Assembly: GCA_013813135.1 (NCBI GenBank)
Contig: JACCSF010000169.1
Coordinates: 1-14,940 of the forward strand
Reading direction: 5' to 3'
Length of the DNA: 14,940 nucleotides
From: Thermoleophilaceae bacterium
Lineage (GTDB): Bacteria > Actinomycetota > Thermoleophilia > Solirubrobacterales > Thermoleophilaceae
Numbering within the stretch: position 1 is the stretch's first letter; the number at the start of each line of letters is the position of its first letter. The translations under genes were made by a program, and so were the position numbers. The notes beneath the pieces are model-generated. The model made no database searches. It had not been told where the DNA came from and saw only the letters and a program-made list of their open reading frames with translations. Below are positions 1-5,716 of the stretch, piece by piece.

Positions 1-1240
1 GCAACAGCACAGCCGCCAGGGCGCCCAGGCCGGCCTCCAGCGAGCCGGCGTCCTTGGACGCCCCGACGACGATCGGGCCGAACAGCCCGCCGGTGACCCC
101 GATCGTGTTGATCATCGCGATGCCCCCCGCCGCCGCCCTGCCCGAGAGCAGCGAGGTCGGCATCGCCCAGAAGGCGGGAATCGCTCCGAGCAGCCCGAAG
201 GCGCACAGCGCCAGGGTCAGCACGCCCGCCTCGGCCGGCAGCACGGCCGTGCCGACCAGCCCGGACGCTCCCAGCAGCATCCCGATCACCACCCAGCGGC
301 GGCGGTCGCCGCTGCGGTCCGAGCGGCGGCCGATCACGATCAGTCCCGCGGACCCCAGCGCCATCGGTATCCCGGCCAGCAGACCCAGCTCGATGCCGTC
401 GACGTCGCCGATGCGCTCGACGATGTCGGCGAACCAGAAGATCGTGCCGTAGCTCGCGAAGTTGATCGTGAAGTAGACGGCCGCGCAATGCAGGATGCGC
501 CGGTCGCCGAGCGCGCCGCGAAGGGTGAACGCCTGGCGCGCCTCGCGGGCCGCGGACTCAGCCGCCAGCTCGCGCTCCAGCGCATCGCGTTCCTCGGGCG
601 CGAGCCATTGAGCCTCGGCCGGAGAGCTGGGCAGGTCGCGCAGGACCCAGAAGCCCACGGCGATCGCCGGCAGCCCCTGGACGATGAAGAGCCACTGCCA
701 GCCCTCGAGGCCGAGCACCCCGTCCAGCTCCAGCGTGGCTCCCGAGAGCGGGCCGCCGATCACCGACGCCGCCACGATCCCGAGCATGAAGATGCTCATC
801 GCCCGGGCCCGGTCGCGCTCGGGAAACCAGCACGCGATCAGGTAGACGACGCCCGGGAAGAAGCCGGCCTCGCCCACGCCGAGCAGGATGCGGGCCACCA
901 CGAGCGACGCTCCGTCCCAGACGAACGCGGTGGCCGCGGCCACGATCCCCCAGCTGATCATGATCCGCCCCATCCACACCCGCGCGCCGACGCGGTGGAG
1001 CACGAGGTTGCTCGGGATCTCGAGCGCCAAGTAGCTGGCGAAGAAGATCCCGGCCGCGAGGCCGAAGACCGTGGACGAGATCGCGAGGTCGCGGGTCAGC
1101 TCGGTCTCGGCGAACGTGATGTTCACGCGATCGGCGTAGGCGATCACGTGCATCACCAGCAGCATCGGCACCAGCCGGCGGAAGGCAAGCGCAACCGCGC
1201 GGCGCGATGGGTCGGCTGCTTCGGCCAGGCGCTCGCTCAC
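1..1240 (-). CDS. MFS transporter, anion:cation symporter (ACS) family, partial at the window edge
   Basis: This is a polytopic inner-membrane secondary transporter that probably imports an organic anion by cation symport. The ACS family includes hexuronate, tartrate, phthalate and 4-hydroxyphenylacetate permeases; the substrate here cannot be told. About 413 codons are visible and the last segment runs off the left edge, so roughly 11 of 12 helices are present. Family signatures include ADRVNITFAE in TM1, the loop 2-3 stretch EIPSNLVLHRVGARVW, GEAGFFPGVVYLIACWF in TM4, and the central motif GWQWLFIVQGLPA. A hydrophilic linker of about 60 residues follows TM6. The start is the GTG at 1240-1238. 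No Shine-Dalgarno is seen, but a TAGTCT -10 hexamer lies 10 bases upstream. It is divergent from the DUF4126 gene with 22 bases between starts. The family is confident; start and substrate are less so. Confidence 0.88.
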   Translation of the reverse strand, partial: MSERLAEAADPSRRAVALAFRRLVPMLLVMHVIAYADRVNITFAETELTRDLAISSTVFGLAAGIFFASYLALEIPSNLVLHRVGARVWMGRIMISWGIVAAATAFVWDGASLVVARILLGVGEAGFFPGVVYLIACWFPERDRARAMSIFMLGIVAASVIGGPLSGATLELDGVLGLEGWQWLFIVQGLPAIAVGFWVLRDLPSSPAEAQWLAPEERDALERELAAESAAREARQAFTLRGALGDRRILHCAAVYFTINFASYGTIFWFADIVERIGDVDGIELGLLAGIPMALGSAGLIVIGRRSDRSGDRRRWVVIGMLLGASGLVGTAVLPAEAGVLTLALCAFGLLGAIPAFWAMPTSLLSGRAAAGGIAMINTIGVTGGLFGPIVVGASKDAGSLEAGLGALAAVLL

Positions 1241-1250
1241 CGGTGCGGCC

Positions 1251-1256
1251 AGACTA
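1251..1256 (-). promoter_or_regulatory. Predicted -10 element (TAGTCT) of the MFS gene
   Basis: Reading leftward, TAGTCT is followed by 10 bases and then the GTG start, so the transcript would be leaderless or nearly so. The same AT-containing patch (AGACTAT on the top strand) must also serve the divergent DUF4126 gene, whose ATG is only 7 bases to its right. No convincing -35 is visible. The same hexamer recurs before the genes starting at 3657 and 11201. Confidence 0.35.
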
Positions 1257-1262
1257 TCCCCA

Positions 1263-1799
1263 ATGGACATCCTGACCGGCCTGGGACTGTCCGGCGCGGC
1301 CGGGCTGAATGCGTGGCTGCCGGCGTTCGCCGGCGCGCTGCTGACCCGCCTCGGCGTGGTCGAGCTGGGGGAGCCGTTCGACGAGCTCTCCCGGACACCG
1401 GCGCTCGCCGTGCTGGGGACCCTGACGGCGGCCGACTTCGTCGGCGACAAGGTGCCGGCCGTCGATCACGTCCTGCATGGGATCGGCACAGTGATCGCGC
1501 CGGTGTCCGGCACGGTGCTCTTCACGGGCGAAACCGATGCCTCGCTGGTCGTCAGCGCCGTCGCCGGCGGCTCCACCGCGGGCGCGATCCACGCCGCGCG
1601 GGCGGCGTTGCGGCCGTTGTCCACCGCTGCCACGCTCGGCATCGCCAATCCCGTGCTGTCGCTGCTCGAGGACCTCGGTTCCGCCACGCTCGTGCTGTTC
1701 GCCTTCGTGTTACCCGTGCTGGCCGTGCTCCTGCTGGTGGCCCTCGCGATCGTGGGGGCCCTGGTGTGGCGCAGGCGCCGCCTCGCTAGTCGTCGCTGA
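1263..1799 (+). CDS. DUF4126 domain-containing membrane protein
   Basis: This 178-residue protein matches the DUF4126 pattern: an N-terminal GLSGAAGLNAWLPAFAGALL segment, then ADFVGDKVPAVDHVLHGI and a PVSGTVLF stretch. The conserved D-K-x-P-x-x-D-H core in the middle is typical of the family. The C-terminus is a strong transmembrane helix (about residues 140-170) ending in a basic WRRRRLASRR tail, which suggests the end lies in the cytoplasm. The other hydrophobic stretches are Gly/Ala-rich and may be short membrane helices. The family has no established biochemical function, so none is assigned. The gene is divergent from the MFS transporter and convergent with the leftward exonuclease group. 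The ATG at 1263 is the first in frame and no ribosome-binding site is apparent. Confidence 0.85.
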   Translation: MDILTGLGLSGAAGLNAWLPAFAGALLTRLGVVELGEPFDELSRTPALAVLGTLTAADFVGDKVPAVDHVLHGIGTVIAPVSGTVLFTGETDASLVVSAVAGGSTAGAIHAARAALRPLSTAATLGIANPVLSLLEDLGSATLVLFAFVLPVLAVLLLVALAIVGALVWRRRRLASRR

Positions 1800-1976
1800 A
1801 CAGGCCTCGCGACCCCGGTCTTGTTCGTGCGCGCCGTGCGGCATCGCGGTGGTGGGGATCGAGCTCGCTCCGGTGAGCACCCAGCGACCGGGATCGCGCC
1901 CCTGGGCTGCGGGGGCGGCCGCTGCGGCGCACAGGCAGACCGTGGCGAGCGTGACCACGAGCAGGACTCGACTCAA
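1710..1976 (-). CDS. Short secreted peptide or truncated exported protein (TTG start overlapping the exonuclease stop)
   Basis: The exonuclease gene ends in TGA at 1975-1973. A TTG codon overlaps it as TTGA (1976-1973), an arrangement typical of translational coupling. The frame opens with a good signal peptide, SRVLLVVTLATVCLCAAAAA, followed by PAAQGRDPGRWVLTGASSIPTT. After about residue 43 the character changes to a Gln/His/Arg-rich, low-complexity string that runs antisense through the end of the DUF4126 gene and stops at 1710. The first 43 residues look like the start of a larger exported protein; the rest looks like chance read-through. It is either an 88-residue secreted peptide or the 5' remnant of a deleted gene. 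No family was recognised. The true coding part probably does not reach left of about 1845. Confidence 0.35.
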   Translation of the reverse strand: MSRVLLVVTLATVCLCAAAAAPAAQGRDPGRWVLTGASSIPTTAMPHGAHEQDRGREACSATTSEAAPAPHQGPHDREGHQQEHGQHG

Positions 1977-2830
1977 GCCGCCTTCTCGAGCCGCTCCGCG
2001 AGCCGGTTCATGCCGCGCTCCCGCGCCGCCGCCGCTGCGCCGGCCAGGTCGGTCGGCTGGTCGGGCGGGAGCTTCACGTCGACCTCCTGCAGCGTCGCGA
2101 TCTCGCGGAACCGCAGCAGCTCGTCGCGCTGGTCCAGCAGGGCCTTGCGCACGCTCGGCTTCGACTCGCGCACCGCGCCGTCGAGCGCCGCCTGCAGCGA
2201 CCCGTGGCGCTGCAGGAGCTCGGCCGCCGTCTTCTCGCCGATTCCGCGCGCGCCCGGAATGCCGTCGGACGGGTCCCCGCGCAGCGCGATGAAGTCGGGC
2301 ACGAGCTCGGGGCCGATCCCGTAGCGGCGGCGCACCTCGTCGGCGTCCACGACGTCCGCGCCCTTGCCGCCGGTGCGGACGTAGAGGACGGTCACGCGGT
2401 CGGCGGCGCACTGGTACATGTCCCGGTCCCCGGTCATCACGAGCGCGTGCCCGCCGGCCTCGGCCTCGCGGCGCGCGTAGGAGCCGAGCAGGTCGTCGGC
2501 CTCGAGCGAGTCGTGGTCGGTCACCACCCAGCCGAACGCCTCGAAGAAACAGCGCGCGTCGGCGAACTGCGGCACGAGCCGCTCCGGCACCTCCGGCCGT
2601 TCTGCGTGGTAGCCGTCGAACAGCTCGACGCGGTAGTCGGCGGCGTCGGGGCCGAAGCACAGCACGACCGCCCGCGGCGAATGCAGCTCCACTTCACGCA
2701 AGACGAGGTTGGCGGTGCCGAGCAGCGCGTTGACGGGCGCGCCGTCCTTGCCCTTGATCGAGTCCGGCAGGGCATAGAACGCGCGAAACAGCATCGAGGG
2801 GGCGTCGATTGCGAGCAGCGGACCGGCCAC
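1973..2830 (-). CDS. Stand-alone 5'-3' exonuclease (PolI N-terminal/FEN-like)
   Basis: This 285-residue protein is the PIN-like plus H3TH nuclease unit found at the N-terminus of DNA polymerase I, here without a polymerase. The family removes RNA primers and 5' flaps in a metal-dependent way in the cytoplasm. Visible metal-site acids are D9 (LLAIDAPSMLFRAFYA), E110/D112/D113 (SLEADDLLGSYA), D135/D137 (TGDRDMYQ) and D186/D189 (GDPSDGIPG). The helix-hairpin-helix follows at about 190-212 (IPGARGIGEKTAAELLQRHG). One acid usual in PolI (V-x-F-D before the FR motif) is G60 here, with D62 and D65 close by; as I recall, other actinobacterial stand-alone members vary at this place. The GTG start at 2830 is supported by TAGCGT 7 bases upstream and by the conserved N-terminal strand that begins just after it. 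Confidence 0.92.
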   Translation of the reverse strand: MAGPLLAIDAPSMLFRAFYALPDSIKGKDGAPVNALLGTANLVLREVELHSPRAVVLCFGPDAADYRVELFDGYHAERPEVPERLVPQFADARCFFEAFGWVVTDHDSLEADDLLGSYARREAEAGGHALVMTGDRDMYQCAADRVTVLYVRTGGKGADVVDADEVRRRYGIGPELVPDFIALRGDPSDGIPGARGIGEKTAAELLQRHGSLQAALDGAVRESKPSVRKALLDQRDELLRFREIATLQEVDVKLPPDQPTDLAGAAAAARERGMNRLAERLEKAA

Positions 2831-2837
2831 GGCCAGG

Positions 2838-2843
2838 ACGCTA
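2838..2843 (-). promoter_or_regulatory. Predicted -10 element (TAGCGT) of the exonuclease gene
   Basis: On the lower strand TAGCGT lies exactly 7 bases before the GTG start at 2830, the spacing expected if transcription begins at the start codon. There is no Shine-Dalgarno. It sits in the 137-base gap between the phosphatidyltransferase stop (2968) and the exonuclease start. No gene or terminator is seen in the rest of that gap. No clear -35 was found. Confidence 0.4.
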
Positions 2844-2967
2844 CCGTCTGGCGGATCGCGCCCGCCTCCGAACCGAACGACGCCACGGCCTTCCTGCTCG
2901 AGGGCAGCTCGCTCAGGGCGTCCGAGCGCGAGGCCTTCGCCGCGGATCTACGGGTGGTGGCGCGCGC

Positions 2968-3657
2968 TCAGCCACTGACGCGCCCGGCCGGCTCCTGTTC
3001 GGCGAGCAGGCGCAGGTTGCGCGCCGCCCGGCCCACCAGCCCCGCCGCCATCGCACCCGCGACCGCGAGCCCGATCAGGTCGAGCACGGTCAGCCCCAGC
3101 CCGCCGACGTGGAAGCCGAGTCCCACGCCCGCGGCGATCGGAGTGTTCAGCACGATCAGTCCCAGCCGCGCCTCGGTCGGCCCGAGGCGGGCGTAGCCGA
3201 GCGTGAAGACGCCGAACGCGTAGGTCTCGAGGTAGGTGTTGATCGACAGGACCAGGTAGGCGACGACGATCACCAGGCCCACGGCCAGCAGCATCCAGGG
3301 CGAGAGGCCCAGGCCGAGGCCGATCACCGCGGTGGCGAGGGCGTCGACGAGGTGATCGAGGTAATAGCCGTACTTCGGCCGCTCGATCCCGCGCACGCGG
3401 GCGAGCGTGCCGTCGAGCGAGTCGCCGAGCCAGTGGACCACAAGCAGCGCCGAGGCCGCCCAGAGCCACGCCTTGTCGCCGTTCGAAAGCAGGTAGGCGC
3501 CCGCGATGCCGAAGGCCGCGAGCACGCCGATCGCGGTCATGTGGTCCGGCATCACCCGCGCCGGCAGGCGGCGAGCGATCCACTCGAGCACGCGACCTTC
3601 GTGGCGGGCGAGTAGGAACTGCTTGTTGCGTGGGGCGTCGGGCGGGGTGGCGTTCAC
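2968..3657 (-). CDS. CDP-alcohol phosphatidyltransferase family protein
   Basis: This 229-residue integral membrane enzyme transfers a phosphoalcohol from a CDP-activated donor to an acceptor alcohol, usually in phospholipid head-group synthesis. The catalytic motif is complete: D79 and D82-G83-x2-A86-R87-x9-G97-x3-D101-x3-D105 (GDSLDGTLAR then GYYLDHLVD). Hydrophobic segments cover about residues 40-58, 62-77, 104-145 and 160-215, consistent with the six-helix fold. The acceptor cannot be predicted. GTG at 3657 is chosen because AAGGGAG lies 5 bases upstream, the clearest ribosome-binding site in the window. The gene follows the GntR regulator by 83 bases and has its own predicted promoter overlapped by a palindrome, so it may be a target of that regulator. 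Confidence 0.9.
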   Translation of the reverse strand: MNATPPDAPRNKQFLLARHEGRVLEWIARRLPARVMPDHMTAIGVLAAFGIAGAYLLSNGDKAWLWAASALLVVHWLGDSLDGTLARVRGIERPKYGYYLDHLVDALATAVIGLGLGLSPWMLLAVGLVIVVAYLVLSINTYLETYAFGVFTLGYARLGPTEARLGLIVLNTPIAAGVGLGFHVGGLGLTVLDLIGLAVAGAMAAGLVGRAARNLRLLAEQEPAGRVSG

Positions 3658-3662
3658 GGCTG

Positions 3663-3669
3663 CTCCCTT
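3663..3669 (-). promoter_or_regulatory. Shine-Dalgarno AAGGGAG fixing the GTG start of the phosphatidyltransferase
   Basis: On the lower strand AAGGGAG is separated by 5 bases from the GTG at 3657-3655. The reading frame is open much further upstream, across the GntR gene, so this site is what decides the start. Confidence 0.6.
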
Positions 3670-3670
3670 T

Positions 3671-3687
3671 GCTGACCGATGGTCAAC
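3671..3687. promoter_or_regulatory. Palindromic operator candidate (TGACC-GAT-GGTCA) for the GntR/FCD regulator
   Basis: The core TGACCGATGGTCA (3673-3685) is a perfect inverted repeat around a 3-base centre. The outer two bases on each side extend it to a 17-base near-palindrome with one mismatched pair. It lies immediately downstream (leftward) of the predicted -10 at 3694-3689 and upstream of the ribosome-binding site, so it would cover the transcription start. FadR-subfamily GntR proteins usually bind short palindromes with a 0-3 base centre, and a gene for one ends 54 bases away. Binding by that regulator is inference. Confidence 0.5.
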
Positions 3688-3688
3688 A

Positions 3689-3694
3689 AGACTA
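3689..3694 (-). promoter_or_regulatory. Predicted -10 element (TAGTCT) of the phosphatidyltransferase gene
   Basis: TAGTCT on the lower strand is the same hexamer seen before the genes starting at 1240 and 11201. The start site would fall around 3681, inside the adjacent palindrome. This gives a short leader carrying AAGGGAG. No good -35 is seen, which would suit an activated or weak promoter. Confidence 0.4.
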
Positions 3695-3740
3695 CGGCGA
3701 AGCCCGGGGTCGGTTACACCCCAAGCGCCGCCGCGGGGCG

Positions 3741-4544
3741 TCAGCCCGCCCTTAGCGCCCGCGAGCGCTCCGCCACCGGCTGCAGGAAGTCCGGCAGCGG
3801 GCGTACCAGTCCGCGACCGGTTTCGCGCTCCCAGATCTGCTCGAGCTGGGCCAGGTGCTCGTCCATCACGGCGTCGATCAGCGGGAAGTCGGCCGCACGC
3901 ACGGCGGCGAGGGTCTTGGAGTGGATGTCGATCGTCCAATCCGGCACCAGCGGGGCGTGCATCGCCATGTCGCGTGCGATCTCGAGCTGTCGCAGCAGCG
4001 TGCGCATCAACCCGACGATGGTGGAGTTGCGCGTGGCGCGTGCGAGCGCGAGGTGGAACTTCAGGTCGAGCTGGAGGAAGAGGTCCTCGTGGCTGAGAAA
4101 GTCGTCGCTCGCCGCGAGCTCGCGCTGACGCTCGATCGTCTGGGTCATCACGCCGAAGTCCTCGTCGGTGGCGTGCACCGCCGCCAGCTGCGCCACGCGC
4201 GGCTCCAGCAGCCGGCGCGCCTCGAGCACACCGGAGATCTCGCCGAAGCGGATCTCCTGGCGGCTGCGCAGCAGCTCGCGCGGCACGAGCTCGGAGGCCA
4301 CGAAGATGCCGCCCGACTGGCCGCGACGCACCTGCAGCACGCCGGCCTCGGCGAGCGTCTTGATCGCCTCGCGCAGGGTCGGACGGCTGATCCGCATCTG
4401 GGCGGCCAGCTCGCGCTCGGAGGGAAGGCGGTCGCCGGTGTGCAGGTCGCCCGCCTTGATCTGCTCGGCGATCTGCTCGACGGCTTCCTCGAACGTCCGG
4501 CGAGTCGACACGGGCTCGAAGGAGCGCATGGGGGAGGCGATCAT
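3741..4544 (-). CDS. GntR-family transcriptional regulator, FadR subfamily (FCD domain)
   Basis: This 267-residue protein has an N-terminal winged helix (about residues 16-83), including GDRLPSERELAAQ, SRPTLREAIKTLAEAGVL and the wing RRGQSGGIFV. The C-terminal all-helical FCD ligand domain covers about 100-240. The FCD metal site is intact: D160 and H164 (DLKFHLALARATRN), H208 (DIHSKTL) and H230 (MDEHLAQL). Such proteins are usually repressors that release DNA when an organic acid or acyl compound binds. The ATG at 4544 overlaps the dehydrogenase stop as ATGA and is preferred for coupling; an in-frame ATG at 4529 is the alternative. Likely targets are its own dehydrogenase operon, the divergent oxidoreductase and the phosphatidyltransferase. 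A plausible ligand is a 2-oxoacid or amino acid, by inference from the neighbours. Confidence 0.93.
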   Translation of the reverse strand: MIASPMRSFEPVSTRRTFEEAVEQIAEQIKAGDLHTGDRLPSERELAAQMRISRPTLREAIKTLAEAGVLQVRRGQSGGIFVASELVPRELLRSRQEIRFGEISGVLEARRLLEPRVAQLAAVHATDEDFGVMTQTIERQRELAASDDFLSHEDLFLQLDLKFHLALARATRNSTIVGLMRTLLRQLEIARDMAMHAPLVPDWTIDIHSKTLAAVRAADFPLIDAVMDEHLAQLEQIWERETGRGLVRPLPDFLQPVAERSRALRAG

Positions 4545-5626
4545 CGCATTGCGAGCGAACCGCGAGCGGCTTCGACCCGCTCCAGCGCCTGGCGCTCGGC
4601 CACCTCGACCGGCGTGGCGCCCTCCGCGGCGGATGTCGCGATCGCGTCCTCGAGCCGCTCCATGGCGTGCTCGATGCGCGCCCGCTCCGCATCGGCGCCG
4701 CGGTCGCCGAACCACTCGCCCGCCACGTGGATCAGGCCGCCGCAGTTCGCGAGAAAGTCCGGCACATAGAGGATGCCGCGCTCCATCAGCGTGCGGGCGA
4801 CCCCCCGGTTGGCGAGCGGGTTGTTGGCGGCGCCCGTCACCACGTGCGCGTCGATCGAGCGGGCGACGGCCTCGTCGATCAGCCCGCCGCAAGCGCAGGG
4901 CGCCAGCACGTCCAGCTCCATCGAGAGGATCGCCTCCGTCGAGGGGGCCACCTCGACGCCATGCTCGGCCGCGAAGCGCTCGCAGCGCTCGCCGTCGAGA
5001 TCGCAGGCCACCACGCGCGCGCCCGCCGCCGCTAGCTGCGCCGCCAGCGCGCCGCCGACCTTGCCCAGTCCGATGACGCCGACCCGCCGGCCGTCGAGCT
5101 CGTCCGACCCGACCTGCGCGGCCAGGCCGCGCCGCATCGCCTGGAGCACGGTCTCCGCGGTCACCGGTGAGGGATCGCCGCCACCGCCGTTCTCAGTGGA
5201 GCGCCCGACACAGAAGCGCGTGAAGGCGGCCATGTGGTCCATGTCGGCGGTCGTGGTGCCGATGTCCTCGGCAGTGATGTAGGCGCCCGCGAGCCCGTCG
5301 ATCACCCCGGCCGCGGCCTCTAGGCGCGCGAGCCGCTGGTCGGCGTCGCCGTCGTCGATCATCACGGCCTTGCCGCCGCCCAGGTCGAGGCCGGCGGCCG
5401 AAGCCTTCAGGGTCATCGTGCGGGCGAGGCCCATCACGTCGTCGAGCGCCTCCCTCAGGCCGCCCGCGTAGCACTTCAGGCGCATGCCGCCGAGCGCGGG
5501 GCCCAGGACGGTCGAGTGCACCGCGACGATGAGGCGCAGGCCGGTCCCCGGGTCCTGGTGGATCACGATCCGCTCGTGCCCCTCATCGGCCGGCAGCGAG
5601 CGGATCGTCGGACTGGCAATGGTCAT
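4541..5626 (-). CDS. Leucine/valine/phenylalanine-type amino-acid dehydrogenase (Glu/Leu/Phe/Val dehydrogenase family)
   Basis: This 361-residue enzyme should oxidatively deaminate an amino acid to its 2-oxoacid with NAD. The substrate domain has GPALGGMRLK, K74 and K86 (LKASAAGLDLGGGKAV, 12 apart as in leucine dehydrogenase) and the catalytic D121 in YITAEDIGTT. The GDPSPVTAETV segment (150-160) leads into the nucleotide domain, with GLGKVG at 186-191 and D209 after the second strand, which suits NAD. The C-terminal part has TGAANNPLA and YVPDFLANCGGLIHVAGEWFG. Leucine, valine or phenylalanine specificity cannot be settled by eye. The start at 5626 (MTIASPTIRSL) is chosen because TAAGGT lies 8 bases upstream; an in-frame ATG at 5632 is possible. 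The gene is coupled to the GntR gene and divergent from the 2-oxoacid oxidoreductase, which could consume its product. Confidence 0.93.
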   Translation of the reverse strand: MTIASPTIRSLPADEGHERIVIHQDPGTGLRLIVAVHSTVLGPALGGMRLKCYAGGLREALDDVMGLARTMTLKASAAGLDLGGGKAVMIDDGDADQRLARLEAAAGVIDGLAGAYITAEDIGTTTADMDHMAAFTRFCVGRSTENGGGGDPSPVTAETVLQAMRRGLAAQVGSDELDGRRVGVIGLGKVGGALAAQLAAAGARVVACDLDGERCERFAAEHGVEVAPSTEAILSMELDVLAPCACGGLIDEAVARSIDAHVVTGAANNPLANRGVARTLMERGILYVPDFLANCGGLIHVAGEWFGDRGADAERARIEHAMERLEDAIATSAAEGATPVEVAERQALERVEAARGSLAMR

Positions 5627-5637
5627 GAACATTGACC
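5618..5637. promoter_or_regulatory. Palindromic operator candidate at the dehydrogenase start codon
   Basis: Two overlapping inverted repeats are present. The 16-base AATGGTCATGAACATT (5618-5633) is palindromic except for one mismatched pair. GGTCA (5621-5625) and TGACC (5633-5637) form an inverted pair around 7 bases. The element covers the predicted -10 and the start codon of the dehydrogenase. It shares ATGGTCA with the palindrome at 3671-3687. It may be an autoregulatory site of the GntR protein; this is inference. Confidence 0.4.
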
Positions 5638-5640
5638 TTA
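5635..5640 (-). promoter_or_regulatory. Predicted -10 element (TAAGGT, within TATAAGGT) of the dehydrogenase-GntR operon
   Basis: On the lower strand TATAAGGT is an AT-rich island in GC-rich DNA. TAAGGT is 8 bases from the ATG at 5626, matching the leaderless spacing seen elsewhere in the window. A weak -35 candidate, TTGGCG, lies at 5663-5658. The AAGG could alternatively act as a ribosome-binding site 9 bases before the ATG. Confidence 0.4.
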
Positions 5641-5676
5641 TACCCGATTGAGCCAGGCGCCAACAGGCGTCGAATG

Positions 5677-5706
5677 TTCGCATCCGGGTACCAGCAATGG
5701 TAATTT
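5677..5706 (+). promoter_or_regulatory. Predicted promoter of the 2-oxoacid ferredoxin oxidoreductase gene
   Basis: TTCGCA (5677-5682) and TAATTT (5701-5706) are separated by 18 bases. The ATG at 5717 follows the -10 by 10 bases, so the leader would be very short. The surrounding stretch 5693-5720 is the most AT-rich part of the window. It holds GGT...ACC arms (5699-5701 and 5713-5715). CAATGG occurs at 5695 and 5715, with a third copy at 5617 by the divergent gene. It is probably a regulated divergent control region. Confidence 0.4.
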
Positions 5707-5716
5707 GATTTCACCA

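Noticed and set aside
488..1789. 433-codon top-strand frame antisense to the MFS gene and out of frame over DUF4126
   Set aside because: Composition is Arg/Asp/His-rich with no motif, while the opposite strand encodes a clear MFS transporter.
2832..2967. Top-strand frame reading WRIAPASEPNDATAFLLEGSS... that looks somewhat protein-like in the gap between exonuclease and phosphatidyltransferase
   Set aside because: There is no start codon and no recognised family, and its continuation is antisense to the phosphatidyltransferase gene. It could be a decayed fragment but there is too little to call.
3704..3725. Small hairpin GGGGT/ACCCC after the GntR gene as a terminator
   Set aside because: The stem is only 5 bases with no T-run, so it was not called.
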